From Onchidella celtica (Eukaryota > Mollusca > Gastropoda > Systellommatophora > Onchidiidae): 64,000 bases of DNA. The number at the start of each line of letters is the position of its first letter. Position 1 is the stretch's first letter. Location of the stretch: NCBI GenBank assembly GCA_963931925.1, contig OZ007570.1:54593880-54657879 (forward strand). The letters are read 5' to 3'. This document shows positions 21,530-32,984 of this stretch, piece by piece. The notes under the pieces were generated by a model. It did no database searches. It had not been told where the DNA came from and was given only the letters and a program-made list of their open reading frames with translations. Position numbers and translations under genes: made by a program.

Positions 21530-22480
21530 AAGATCACGTTTTTTCTTTGGTGATACTGGATGAGGTACCTGGCAGTACCCAGGATGAACCTGTTTGCACC
21601 ACAGTGAAATACTCCTGCCGTTATTCTGTTTTTATATAACATTAAACCATCATACTCATCTTTAGCATAATAGACAGTTTTATTTTGAGAGCTTGTTGGA
21701 AATCATATTCATGTAAGAATTGCGGAAACCTGTTGCATTGTCAAAAAAAACAACAAACCTGGTGTGACTGCTTATTTCAATGCAGGCAGAGAGTTCAGAA
21801 TGTTGCACTTTCAAATCCATGTCCTTGAACCATCAGTTCAGACTTGGGCAGTTCTGGGAGGGTGGCTCACAATGTTCTCTCTAAACTCGGTCCCATTTGT
21901 CAGCAGAAAAAGTTTGCATTTTCACATCAGTCAAGATACAGTACATGGGCTAGCGTACTCAGCAAGGAGTCAAGAAATTTTGACGAGATTGATATTCAGC
22001 AAAAATATATAAATTTAAAGGAAGTTTTTGTAAATTGGAGCAGATATGTTGATATCTCCATGAAAATATGAATTTAGAATGAATTTTTGTAAATTTTGTG
22101 ATCCAAATTTTTATGGCCTGTTACATGTAATAAAATGATTCAGCCTTTATTTCTTTCATGGCCATATTGACAAATAACTACAGGGGGCTTGGACAATAGT
22201 ACTATATCGGTATACTTGGAGTTAGGGTTGAGTGAGTTAACCTGTATTGATTTGCTCTAACTTTGACTTTGCATCACCTGTATGCCGTGTTTTGTATTGT
22301 GAACATTTTATGCAAATGTGACCACTTTCATAATTGTATTCAAAGCAAATTGGGTATATACTGGGTGTTTGTAGTTTGGAATTTTTTCAAGAAGGCAAAA
22401 ACAAACAGTAATGTTTCATCAGTTTGTTGGTCACTTAGATATTATGTAACCACAAGCCACATTGTAGATTTTTTTTTTCT
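21530..22480. other. Unassigned DNA
   Basis: No gene or clear repeat. Confidence 0.35.
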
Positions 22481-22489
22481 TTTTAACCC

Positions 22490-22600
22490 TAGTCCTGCGG
22501 GAGGCCACTATATTGGCCTCCCCGCGCAACACGCGAGACACGGGAGGCCGTTATTTTGTCTGACACGCTTAACCGCGGGTCCTGCGGGAGGCCACATTTT
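22490..22600. repeat. GC-rich local repeat
   Basis: TCCTGCGGGAGGCCAC occurs at about 22493 and again at about 22580, with CACGGGAGGCC between. A locally GC-rich island in AT-rich DNA just left of the LINE insertion. Confidence 0.6.
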
Positions 22601-22965
22601 TGTATAGCGCTTTGGTTATTCGGTTGCCAAGGCTGTCGTTGTTGTTGTTTTTTCACGTTTTTTTTCCACACTATTTTCGCGTGTTTATCCTGTCACCCCT
22701 ACTATATCTAACAAAATGGTATCGTCCGATTACGTTTATTACGATGCAACTATTCCCAACTTGAGTCCTTCATATTGGCCCCCGGTAGCGGTGTGGTCAT
22801 AGGCTTGTTTGCCTAAATCACAGACGAAGAATTGAGCAAACTTCCCGGACGCAGCTTTGAAGCTGGCGGCAGCAGGCCAGTGGTTGATTGATAGGGCAGA
22901 TGGCAATATACCGTCACTCTGGCCTGGATATCGTGACACAGAGCATCCACCAGTATTGATGTTCT

Positions 22966-23466
22966 TTGGTTTGGGTCTTTCACCCTAGTCAGTTGGGACT
23001 GCGAGGCTGTGGAGTAGCCTACAGGCAGCCGGTCAGGCAATATGACTGTCCCTCTGGCATCCTCCTGCACCTGGATACATTTCCAGTCGTCTTGACCCTG
23101 TCTTGCCACTTGGATAAGTTGTGTCCAGGCGAGAGAGTGAGTCTGATGTTTGCGCAGCTCTTTCTCACTATAAACAAATTCTTTGCGCCAGTCTTAACAC
23201 TCACCTCGTCTTCTTTCCTCTCAAAATTCCAACGGCGATGGGCGAGTGCGGTGGCAGCAGGTTTGGATAGACTGGAAGCTGTTAGCACAGACCTACACGT
23301 TGGTGGCTGTGGGCTATGGTCGCTTCATTGTCGATTGAAGTGGAGGCGTGGGGAGGCAGCACCCGCAGTAGCTGAGCAGCCTTATTTAAGGATAGCACTG
23401 GTCACCTCAACTGAGGAAGGGGCTAGAAAAGGTGCCCTAAAGAAAGCCCACTTCACATCACCCTGA
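22966..23466 (+). CDS. LINE upstream reading frame, possible ORF1 remnant
   Basis: A 166-codon open stretch ahead of ORF2. It has no zinc knuckle or coiled coil that I can see. It may be a 5' leader that happens to be open; its end overlaps the start of the ORF2 region. Low confidence that it is translated. Confidence 0.3.
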   Translation: MVWVFHPSQLGLRGCGVAYRQPVRQYDCPSGILLHLDTFPVVLTLSCHLDKLCPGERVSLMFAQLFLTINKFFAPVLTLTSSSFLSKFQRRWASAVAAGLDRLEAVSTDLHVGGCGLWSLHCRLKWRRGEAAPAVAEQPYLRIALVTSTEEGARKGALKKAHFTSP

Positions 23467-23483
23467 CTGGTATACCGCGACCA

Positions 23484-26048
23484 GTGGGGATCCCTTTTTG
23501 CGGTCGAAACAAAAAGAAATTCAGCTTACTCAGGCTAGGAGCCTGGAATATACGCACACTACAGGACAACTCAAACAACCCGGAAAGACGCACTGCACTT
23601 ATTGCCATTGAGCTCAGCAGGTACAACCTGGACATAGTGGCACTCAGTGAGACCAGACTCCCTGATAGTGGCCAACTCAAAGAGCTCAGTGGTGGATACA
23701 CCTTCTTCTGGAAAGGCAAGGGTGCAGTCGAACCGAGACAGCATGGTGTTGGGTTTGCAATTAAAAATGACCTTGTCAGAAACTTGCAGTCCATGCCAAT
23801 TGAAATAAATGACAGGCTAATGACACTCAGGATCCCAGTTGGGAAAAGCCAGTCAGCCACCCTCATTAGCGCATATGCGCCCACCATGACAAACCCAGAT
23901 GAAGCCAAAGACAAGTTCTATTCTGATCTAGAATCTGTCATATGCTCTGTCCCGGCAGCTGATAAGCTGATTCTCTTGGGGGACTTCAATGCTAGGGTTG
24001 GCTCCGAAATCTCAGCGTGGCCAAATGTTTTGGGCCCTCATGGAGTTGGTTCATGCAATAACAATGGGTTGCGCTTACTTACTTTGTGCGCTGAATTTGG
24101 CCTGTTCATTACCAACACAAATTTTAGTCTCCCCGTGAGAAACAGAACGTCATGGATGCATCCCCGCTCAAAGCATTGGCATCTCATAGACTATGTCATT
24201 GTGAGGAAGACTGACAGAAAGGATGTCCTTGTAACAAAGGCGATGTGTGGTGCCGAGTGTGGAACTGACCACAGACTCATTGTTTGCAAGCTCAGACTAA
24301 CATTGAGGCGCAATAGACGCCCTCAAGGGAAAGCGCCACCTAAACGCCTAAATGTTTCAAAACTCTGCTCAGCTGAGAAACAGAGCGAGCTCTCATCAGA
24401 ACTCTCCTCAAAATTGGATTGCGTGGCTTTTGACCCTGAGAACATTGAACAGAGCTGGACTGACCTAAATATGACTGTACACTCTTGCGCCAGCAGCACA
24501 GTTGGTTTTCCTGTCCGCAAGCACCAGGACTGGTTCAATGATAATGATAATGAAATCAAAGTGCTCATCAAAGAAAAAAATAGTCTCATCCAAGCTCACT
24601 GCAGTGACCCCTCTTCCACAGCAAAAGCTGATGCACTGCGTGCATGTAAGGGTGTACTCCAGAAGAAGCTGAGGAAAATGAAAAATGACTGGCTTGAAGA
24701 GCGAGTAAGAGAAACTCAGAAATATGCCGACACAAACAACACTAGAAAGTTCTTTGAGAGCCTCCGAGCTGTGTTTGGACCATCCCGCTCTGGCACTACG
24801 CCACTTCTTGCGTCAGATGGTTCAACACGCATTGTTGAATTGAATGCCATAATTCAGCGTTGGGCAGAACATTTCGGAGGTGTGCTAAATCGGCCATCAA
24901 ATATAAATACTGAGTCCATTGACCGCCTCCCTCAGACTCCTATTAATGCAGCTCTTGCCAAGCCATTCACAGCAAATGAGACCCGAACTGCCACAAATCA
25001 GATGTCCTTTAACAAATCACCAGGCGTGGATTCAATTCCTGCTGAGGTGTATGCCTTCGGTGGAGAAAAGCTTATTGAAAGGTTGACCGAGTTGTTCAAT
25101 CATATGTTGAAAGCAGGGAAGCTGTCACAGGACTTCAAAGATGCTTCAATCATCCATCTGTACAAAAACAAAGGGGACAGCCAAGTCTGTGACAACCATC
25201 GGGGAATCTCTCTACTTTCAATTGCTGGCAAAATATTGGCAAGAATGCTTCTGAATCGCCTTCTTGATCACCTCTCGTCAAATGACTTGCTTCCCGAGAG
25301 CCAATGTGGCTTTCGTAAAGAGAGGGGAACGGCGGATATGATTTTTGCTGCCAGACAGATTCAGGAAAGATGCATGGAACAAAATAAAGCGCTGTATATC
25401 ACATTTGTTGACCTCACAAAAGCATTTGACACAGTGTGTCGTGAAGGCCTCTGGAAAATCTTGGCGAAGTTTGGGTGTCCACCCGAATTCATCACAATAG
25501 TGCGCCAGTTTCATGATGGCATGCAAGCTGCAGTCAAAAGCAACGGCAGTGTTTCAGAGCCCTTTGCTGTCACAAATGGGGTAAAACAGGGTTGTGTCTT
25601 AGCCCCAACTCTGTTCAGCATCATGTTCTCTGCAATGCTACAAGAAGCCTTTAGCTCTCCTCCTCAAGGGGTAAGCATCAAGTACCGAACTGATGGCAGT
25701 CTATTCAACCTCAGGAGACTTCAGGCAAAAACCAAAACCAAATGTACTCAAGTCTGTGACCTACTATTTGCTGATGATTGTGCACTTCTGGCACACGATG
25801 AGGATAGCATGCAAAACTGTGTTGATAAGTTCTCTAGTGCCTGTGACAACTTTGGCCTCACAATAAGCACAAAGAAGACGGAAGTGCTCCATCAGCCTAC
25901 TCCAGACGACAAGTATTCTGTGACCCCAAATATCAAAGTCCATGACAGTCTTCTGAAGGTGTCGGAGAACTGTGTCACAAATCCCAGACTGGGAGATGTA
26001 ATAAGTTATGACGGGACAACAATCACGAACGACAAGTATAACACTTAA
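23484..26048 (+). CDS. LINE ORF2, endonuclease and reverse transcriptase
   Basis: The frame is already open before 23484 (a GTG), so the true start is not fixed. The APE endonuclease spans about the first 270 residues: WNIRTL with the Asn, LSETR with the Glu, SAYAPT, LLGDFNARVG, TSWMHPRS and the final TDHR. The RT follows with NKSPGVDSIPAEV, NHRGISLLSIAGKI, QCGFRKERGT, FVDLTKAFDTV, NGVKQGCVLAPTLFS and the active site LLFADDCALLAH. LINE coding ends at about 25970, where the LTR-like insertion supplies the remaining codons to a chance stop. No other break seen. Confidence 0.93.
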   Translation: MGIPFCGRNKKKFSLLRLGAWNIRTLQDNSNNPERRTALIAIELSRYNLDIVALSETRLPDSGQLKELSGGYTFFWKGKGAVEPRQHGVGFAIKNDLVRNLQSMPIEINDRLMTLRIPVGKSQSATLISAYAPTMTNPDEAKDKFYSDLESVICSVPAADKLILLGDFNARVGSEISAWPNVLGPHGVGSCNNNGLRLLTLCAEFGLFITNTNFSLPVRNRTSWMHPRSKHWHLIDYVIVRKTDRKDVLVTKAMCGAECGTDHRLIVCKLRLTLRRNRRPQGKAPPKRLNVSKLCSAEKQSELSSELSSKLDCVAFDPENIEQSWTDLNMTVHSCASSTVGFPVRKHQDWFNDNDNEIKVLIKEKNSLIQAHCSDPSSTAKADALRACKGVLQKKLRKMKNDWLEERVRETQKYADTNNTRKFFESLRAVFGPSRSGTTPLLASDGSTRIVELNAIIQRWAEHFGGVLNRPSNINTESIDRLPQTPINAALAKPFTANETRTATNQMSFNKSPGVDSIPAEVYAFGGEKLIERLTELFNHMLKAGKLSQDFKDASIIHLYKNKGDSQVCDNHRGISLLSIAGKILARMLLNRLLDHLSSNDLLPESQCGFRKERGTADMIFAARQIQERCMEQNKALYITFVDLTKAFDTVCREGLWKILAKFGCPPEFITIVRQFHDGMQAAVKSNGSVSEPFAVTNGVKQGCVLAPTLFSIMFSAMLQEAFSSPPQGVSIKYRTDGSLFNLRRLQAKTKTKCTQVCDLLFADDCALLAHDEDSMQNCVDKFSSACDNFGLTISTKKTEVLHQPTPDDKYSVTPNIKVHDSLLKVSENCVTNPRLGDVISYDGTTITNDKYNT

Positions 26049-26853
26049 CAGAACAACACATCAGACTCACACATTTATTAAACATAATTATACAGATAAT
26101 AGCGCAATTACATACATTATATTATTGAATTTAACTGCCGTACAACGGCCTTATTCCCACATGCACTCTTCCTCGGATCCACAACCCGGTAGTTACTTCC
26201 TAAAGACACTTCGGCCTCAGCCTCTCCCCTCAGGGTCTTAATAGCACATTAATAATTCACTGGCACCGCAGTCTCTCAATATCACCTTCCTATTGCCCTA
26301 ACACCTTAGCATTCCACTAGCACCTCAGCAGGGCAATAGCACATTATCATTTCAATAGCCCATCAACATGGCAATAGTACATTATCATTTCAATAGCCCA
26401 TCAACATGGCAATAGTACATTATCATTTCAATTAGCACATTCACGCTCATATCTACGTCCCTGTCCGTGGCCAGACTGCCACGACTTTATGTGCCTCTAC
26501 TGTCCTGCACCGACAGCCTCACTCTTGGCCTATGTGTGGGCCCCGGCCCTATGCTGGCCTATCCCCTGTGCTCACCGAGGCGGCTCTTTGGCCCGTCCCC
26601 GACACCAGTCATCACTGGAAAAAACTCTCTCACTAGTCTTCCGACTGCTCCCCTTATGTTCGCCCACTGGGCTTTCTCTTGCGTCCGCTCTTTAGGACGT
26701 TCTAACTTGCAGTGATAGTAATACAGCGCTCTCGCCTCATTCAGACCCCCCAACTCACATGCACGCTTTCCCTTACCCCGTGGGCCGTGGGTTAATTTTA
26801 CTCTCCTCCTTTCCCCCCGTAATTATTAACTATCGCTCACTCCACTCGTGACA
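25973..26853. mobile_element. Solo-LTR-like insertion within the LINE ORF2
   Basis: 881 bp, starting TGTCACAA and ending CTCGTGACA. It is flanked by AACTG (25968-25972) and AACTT (26854-26858), a near-perfect 5-bp duplication. LINE coding stops on one side and resumes on the other. It carries short internal repeats (CAATAGCACATTATC and CCCATCAACATGGCAATAG, 26320-26440) and no retroviral gene. Its CTCGTGACA end resembles the end of the element at 54884-56110, so the two may belong to related families. Confidence 0.75.
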
Positions 26854-27597
26854 AACTTCACCTATCTTGGCCGTACACTGTCTTCCGCGGCTCGTGTTGA
26901 TACTGAAATTCTCTCAAGAATCAGCAAAGCCAGCTCTGCATTTGGCAGGCTTCGAAAGAGAGTGTGGGATGTTGCCGGCATTCGCACAGACACTAAGCTG
27001 AAAGTGTACAATGCTGTGGTCCTTCCCACCCTACTCTATGGGGCTGAAACCTGGACAGTGTACCAATCGCATGCCAGAAAGCTAAATCACTTTCATCTGG
27101 CCTGCCTTAAAAAGATCCTAAGGATCAAATGGCAGGATAAAATTCCAGACACTGAGGTCCTCAATCGTGCCAAGGAATTGAGCATCTTCTGCCACCTGAA
27201 AAAAGTTCAGCTACGTTGGGCAGGACATGTTGTCAGAATGCCCGACTCCAGACTCCCTAAGCAAATCTTCTTCTCTGAGCTCTCCAATGGAACGAGGAAT
27301 GTTGGGGCCCCAAAGAGACGTTACAAAGACACTCTCAAGCAATCACTGAAGGCCTTTGCCATTGATGTGAGTGAGTGGGAAAAGCTCTCGCTTGATCGTG
27401 CAAATTGGAGGGCGGCCCTTACCAGAGGCAGCAAAGCATGGGAAGCTGACAGAGTCCAGCAGGCTATCAAAAAAAGAGAACGGCGCAAGAAAAGGCCCAG
27501 TGGTACTGAACCAACGGAGCACTCTTGTCATTTATGCGGAAGGGTCTGCAGGGCAAAAATAGGACTTATCAGTCACATGAGAAGCCATAAGTCATGA
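26854..27597 (+). CDS. LINE ORF2, C-terminal part with CCHH zinc finger
   Basis: Resumes with NFTYLGRTLSS, then LPTLLYGAETWT, LRIKWQDKIPD and LRWAGHVVRMPDSRLPK, typical of the post-RT region. It ends with a CCHH finger, CHLCGRVCRAKIGLISH plus MRSH, and a stop at 27595-27597. Such a terminal finger is common in molluscan and fish LINEs of this type. Confidence 0.92.
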   Translation, partial: NFTYLGRTLSSAARVDTEILSRISKASSAFGRLRKRVWDVAGIRTDTKLKVYNAVVLPTLLYGAETWTVYQSHARKLNHFHLACLKKILRIKWQDKIPDTEVLNRAKELSIFCHLKKVQLRWAGHVVRMPDSRLPKQIFFSELSNGTRNVGAPKRRYKDTLKQSLKAFAIDVSEWEKLSLDRANWRAALTRGSKAWEADRVQQAIKKRERRKKRPSGTEPTEHSCHLCGRVCRAKIGLISHMRSHKS

Positions 27598-27741
27598 AAG
27601 AACAGTCTTTCCATTCTGTCCTCTGTGTCCTTTAGTTCTCTTTATTGTCCATGTGTTGAAATTCTCAACAATTTCTGTTCTTTATTCCTCTGGTGTTGTT
27701 AAGGTCATCATCATACCTGATGGACGAACTATTATTATTAT
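27598..27741 (+). other. LINE 3' UTR and (ATT)n tail
   Basis: Short 3' UTR ending in ATT repeats (27731-27741 before the duplication). The same stretch appears in reverse at 57307-57460. Confidence 0.9.
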
Positions 27742-27752
27742 TATTCCCAACT

Positions 27753-28355
27753 ATTCGTCATACTCGTGTAATAGTAGTGACGGTCTGAAGTTTGAACTGG
27801 GGAAAGTCTTGGGGAAACTTTTACTTTGATGCTGGTTGTCGTCTACATGCGAAATGAGAAGAAAGGGGCCATGTGCATATTTGAGACGCCGTTCTACGTC
27901 TGTAATTATGAATTCGGATGTAATGTTAGGGCATGCTGCATAAAGGCGTCTGTCAGTAGGTTTTTCATCAGGGAAAACTGGGAGAAAATGACCGACTTTG
28001 TTGTTGGTCGTTGTCTTTATTTGATGTGGTAATTAGAGAGATACTGTGTTCCTTTGATTAAACCGCTTTTCAGTACATGTAAATGTGCTCTACGACCTGG
28101 AACTGGAAATCAAATCTCTCGCTAAAACTAACATTATAGTAAGTGAACGCTTTACATAGTAGAGGAGGGAGAAGGCAATGTCACGATACATGTGGTTAGT
28201 AAATTAAGCGAATGGCTTAAAAATAATTTGTTCACCTGAATGGCCTGACATAGGGACAGAAAAAGCGCAGAGGTCTTGGGAACATGATAAAACATGTGCT
28301 AAACGGCATGCAAATGCAGAAAATTCTTGGTTTGGGGCCTTCCATTTCACAATAA
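27753..28355. other. Unassigned DNA
   Basis: Continues the pre-insertion locus right of the LINE. No gene recognised. Confidence 0.35.
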
Positions 28356-28359
28356 AACC

Positions 28360-28600
28360 TACTGCATATCATCACAAGTACTTTATCCAAATATCATAGG
28401 GATCCCTTACGATTTATCCACCACTATAATTGTTGTTATTGCGTCCCGGAGTATATGCAATACAGGTGTTCACACGGACCCGATTGACCCGACCGCCGAG
28501 GTTATCGGCAACACGCGAACGATCGGCTGACTGGCCGTTGGCTATCCCCGCACGGGGCGTTGCGTGGGCGAGTTCACTCAACGCAGGACGAGGGTTAAGA
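28360..28600 (+). repeat. Dispersed repeat, partner at 8600-8860
   Basis: CAAGTACTTTATCC near the left, then a GC-rich block with CTGGCCGTTGGCTATCC and GAGTTCACTCAACGC. Opposite in orientation to the copy at 8600-8860. Confidence 0.65.
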
Positions 28601-28797
28601 TTTGATTTCGTTTGAAAATATAGGTTAAATTGTTGTATTTCGAGAGCTGGTGGTGTTATAGAGGTGTTGCTGGCATTGTTTAGAGGGAGAGCATTTGCTA
28701 TGAATATTGCCCTAAAAATGTATATTTTTTACAGATATAGTGTGTAGATTTGTTTGCAGTAAAATACCTTAGCTGTAGTGCATACTTCCTAGAGTGT

Positions 28798-30400
28798 CAT
28801 TTTGTAGGAAGATTTGTTTGATAGTGCAGTGGAAATATTGTAGGAAGATTTGCTTGATAGTGCTATGGGAATATTGTAGGAAGATTTGCTTGATAGTGCT
28901 ATGGGAATATTGTAGGAAGATTTGCTTGATAGTGCTGTGGGAATATTGTAGGAAAATTGCTTGATAGTGCTGTTGGGAAAACTGTAGGAAGATTTGCTTG
29001 ACCAAATTGCATTTCAGTTTGAGGAGGTCACCTCTCCCCAAATAAGGAAGATTTTCTTGATAGTGCTGTGGGAATATTGTAGGAAGATTTATTTTGTTTG
29101 ATAGTGCTGTGGGAATATTGTAGGAAGATTTATTTTGTTTGATAGTGCTGTGGGAATATTGTATGAAGATACTTTTGATAATGCTGTGGGAATATTGTAT
29201 GGAGATATTTTTGATAATGCTGTGGGAATATTGTAGGAAGATTTGTTTGATAGTGCAGTGGGAATATTGTAGGAAGATTTGCTTGATAGTGCTGTGGGAA
29301 TATTGTATTCAGATTTGCTTGATAGTGCTGTTGGGAAAACTGTAGGAAGATTTGCTTGACCAAATTGCATTTCAGTTTGAGGAGGTCACCTCTCCCCAAG
29401 TAAGGAAGATTTTCTTGATAGTGCTGTGGGAATATTGTAGGAAGAATTATTTTGTTTGATAGTGCTGTGGGAATATTGTAGGAAGGTTTTTTGATAATGC
29501 TGTGGGAATATTGTAGGAAGATACTTTTGATAATGTTGTGGGAATATTGTAGGAAGATTTGTTTGATAGTGCAGTGGGAATATTGTAGGAAGATTTGCTT
29601 GATAGTGCTGTGGGAATATTGTAGGAAGATTTGCTTGATAATGCTGTTGGGAAAACTGTAGGAAGATTTGCTTGACCAAATTGCATTTCAGTTTGAGGAG
29701 GTCACCTCTCCCCAAATAAGGAAGATTTTCTTGATAGTGCTGTGGGAATATTGTAGGAAGATTTATTTTGTTTGATAGTGCTGTGGGAATATTGTAGGAA
29801 GGTTTTTTGATAATGCTGTGGGAATATTGTAGGAAGATACTTTTGATAATGTTGTGGGAATATTGTAGGAAGATTTGTTTGATAGTGCAGTGGGAATATT
29901 GTAGGAAGATTTGCTTGATAGTGCTGTGGGAATATTGTAGGAAGATTTGCTTGATAATGCTGTTGGGAAAACTGTAGGAAGATTTGCTTGACCAAATTGC
30001 ATTTCAGTTTGAGGAGGTCACCTCTCCCCAAATAAGGAAGATTTTCTTGATAGTGCTGTGGGAATATTGTAGGAAGATTTATTTTGTTTGATAGTGCTGT
30101 GGGAATATTGTAGGAAGAATTATTTTGTTTGATAGTGCTGTGGGAATATTGTAGGAAGGTTTTTTGATAATGCTGTGGGAATATTGTAGGAAGATACTTT
30201 TGATAATGTTGTGGGAATATTGTAGGAAGATTTGTTTGATAGTGCAGTGGGAATATTGTAAGAAGATTTGCTTGATAGTGCTGTGGGAATATTGTATTCA
30301 GATTTGCTTGATAATGCTGGAGGAATATTGTAGGAAGATTTGTTTGATAGAGCTGTGGAATATTGTAGAGAGATTTGTTTGATAGTGCTGTGGTATTGTT
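28798..30400. repeat. Minisatellite with about 36-bp units and a 316-bp higher-order repeat
   Basis: Units read GAATATTGTAGGAAGATTTG followed by a CTTGATAGTGCTGTGG-type half; length is 33-37 bp with variants. A distinct spacer beginning ACCAAATTGCATTTCAG recurs at 29001, 29359, 29675 and 29991, giving periods of 358, 316 and 316 bp. Because unit lengths are often multiples of three, long open frames exist in several frames on the - strand (up to 237 codons). They repeat NIPTALS or PTIFPQHYQ and have no other sign of being genes. Confidence 0.92.
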
Positions 30401-30409
30401 AAATGAAAA

Positions 30410-32055
30410 TATCACCCAGACCTGCCAACTGTTATGAATGTTACAGAATTGTCCTGTATTTTGGGTGTTATTGTTCTCCTTCCTGTAGCAGTCATACCAA
30501 ATTGTTTCACTCGGCTTTTATTTGAAGTTAGTATTTAGTTGGCAGATTTGCCACCCGTAATGATGGTATTTCGTGCGATATTATGATTTTTTTTTTTTTT
30601 GCATTTGTTTGTTGTTGTTATTATAAACTAATTTTCAGTGATATTACTAATTTTCTTGAAAATTTTAAAATCAGTGCCACATAATGAGGTCAACGGGCCA
30701 AACTTAAATAGGCACCGATGTGTTTGGAAAAGATTGTAATAAGATCAATGATGGTAACAAAATTTCAAATCCTCTGATTTCAGATCACAGTGTACGTATG
30801 CAGATACTGCCTATGACTGATAGAACACCAATGAGTGTTCTGTTGATTTGGTTTCTTAGCAAATCATTATTTAAATTTATGATAAAAAATGCTACAGTAT
30901 TGTATTTATTTGGTTTTGTTTTCCAATGTGTTGAATTGAAGCGTTGATGCTCAAGTGAAACTTCCAAGCAATTCTTTTGTTAAAATTGCTTGGTTATCTC
31001 TTCATGTATATTAAGTTATTTCATTTTTTTTTTGTCCTCACGTCATACGGTGAAGATAAATCAAACCATGAATGGTTTAAAACTTGCAGGTTTTGTTATG
31101 AGTATTAGTGCTGGATGTTTATTATTGTCTTTCTCCTGCTGTCTGCTCAGTAAAAAAGCTTTACTCAAACTTCTGCACTGACACACACCTAATGAATTAA
31201 GCTGGGAGAAAGAAATAGTTCACTGTCTTCTGGTAAAAACAGGATTTTTACAAAATTTGTATGATTCACTTTTAAATTTAAATGCTTGAAATTGTTAGCA
31301 GCCTCAGTGATTTCATCAGTCTGCTAATTGATATTCACTATTTATATTTAAACAATAATCTATATAAATTTGAGGAATTAACATGTTTTTTTCAGTACAA
31401 GTGCAGCACTGACAGCTCTCAAAACTGGCATGACCAAATATTTAATTGAAACTCGAAATGACACCATCAAAGAAAGTATCCATTTTTTAGAAAATGTGTT
31501 TTTTTCAAATATAACAGGGATAAGGGGTCAAGTCATAGTTTTTAATCACCATGAACTGTGCAGTAAAACAAAAAGAGAAGAAGGAGGAGACCTATAATTG
31601 ACATGTGTCCAGATTTAGAATCTCTTTTACTTTCTGGCTTTTCTTTTTTGCAAATGTTTACATAAATTTAATCCTTTATTGTTGTATTCTTATTATATGA
31701 AATATTGGGAATCAAGTTACAGAGGAAAACATATTTTTGTACGATCGGGCATTGCCGGCTGTTCTGCTTGTAATATATAGTCACATCATCAAATTCTAGC
31801 ATAGAGCATTTGTGTTAGATTTTAAATTTAGTATAGGAGGATTTTGATTTTCAAGAACTATATTTGTCTGCATTTTTGGCGGAAAGGGATATTAAATGTT
31901 GCATTTTGATGACCTCCAGCACGTATCACCTGGATCTAGTCAAGGAAACTTTACTGAAGAAAGAGAAAAGCCCAATTAAATGCAGAAAAAGTGAACTGAG
32001 ATACACAGTTTGTTACAGTGTATTTGTTTCCATTGTGAGATATTTTTACGCATGA
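30410..32055. other. Unassigned DNA
   Basis: AT-rich; a T run lies at 30587-30600. No gene recognised. Confidence 0.35.
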
Positions 32056-32087
32056 TGCTGAATGAAGTCCTCTTCTGTTTGGCCTGT

Positions 32088-32180
32088 GAACAGGAAGAAA
32101 CAGAAGAAAAACTAAAACAACGAGAGAAGAGAGGCGCAAATGCCAAGGGCAGTGATCCTCCAAAAACAGAGAACCCTGCT
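32088..32180 (+). mobile_element. SINE 3' fragment, tail type B
   Basis: GAGGCGCAAATGCCAAGGGCAG followed by a diverged AAAACAGAGA end corresponds to the type B tail seen in full at 60690-60765. Head and core are absent. Confidence 0.6.
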
Positions 32181-32984
32181 CTTTGTTTGTTTCAAGAGAA
32201 GCAACTTTGTGAAATTTTTTAATTGGACGTTTTGTGTATGAGACAATATATATATATGTCAATTGTGCTCACAGCACAGTTCTCTGTACTGTAAATTGTG
32301 CATACTTTCAAATTTATGATTAATTTATCTTTCTTCTAGAAGTTCATTTGGTAATATGGGTAAATAATTTACTGGTATGATATTTTAATGTTGATCTGTT
32401 TTATACTGGTTCATAGAAGTGTTGATTCTTCCCCTGACAAAATTCTCACTCACTTACAATAGATCTCATAGAAAGGTACATGTCTAAAGCACTTTCTCAG
32501 GTGTCATTTTAGCATTTTTTGTCCTCTTTTTTTTTTTTTAAAGGCGTTTTTGAATTGGTCTGTCTCTCAAATTTTTAACTTTGTATTTCCTACATACTCA
32601 TGAACAGCCTCAGATTTTATTTCACAGTTGAAATGAACAATTCAGAATGCAACAATATAATGCTAACGTAAATCATGTCATTGGTCGGCTGTTCGAATGT
32701 CATTAAAACTAAACTCTTAGACTGTAGTTGGTGGACCATAATACGTCCCTCAGAACTCGTACTAGGGTAACCAACATTTTGTTAAGTTTTGCAGGAAAAC
32801 TGTTTTAAGGTTTTGGACAATGAAATCCTGTGGTGTCAGTTTTCACCTTCTCGCACTGATATTTTGACATAACATGTGTTGGACTGCCAATATCCAAGTG
32901 CAAGAAAGCTTTTTTCTCAAAATTGGACAGTGCGTGATCCTTGTTTTTTTTTGAGAAATAACAATAATAAATATGCTAAAAATT

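Larger units (their letters stand above)
22762..27741 (+). mobile_element. Nearly complete APE-type LINE, (ATT)n tail, target duplication, split by an LTR-like insertion
   Basis: Flanked by TATTCCCAACT at 22751-22761 and 27742-27752; part of the duplication overlaps the (ATT)n tail. From the 5' end: a leader or possible ORF1 region to 23483, a long ORF2 with APE endonuclease and reverse transcriptase, an LTR-like insertion at 25973-26853, the rest of ORF2 to 27597 with a C-terminal CCHH finger, then about 120 nt of 3' UTR and an ATT tail. Without the insertion the element is about 4.1 kb. The clade is uncertain (I/Nimb- or RTE-like). A tail copy at 57307-57460 appears identical. Confidence 0.93.

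Noticed and set aside
23019-23914. Open frames on the - strand across the LINE 5' part
   Set aside because: Antisense of the LINE coding region; no independent support.
29702-30415. Long - strand open frame (237 codons) in the minisatellite
   Set aside because: It is made only of the 36-bp unit read in changing frames; the same unit gives other open frames. No domain, signal or splice context.
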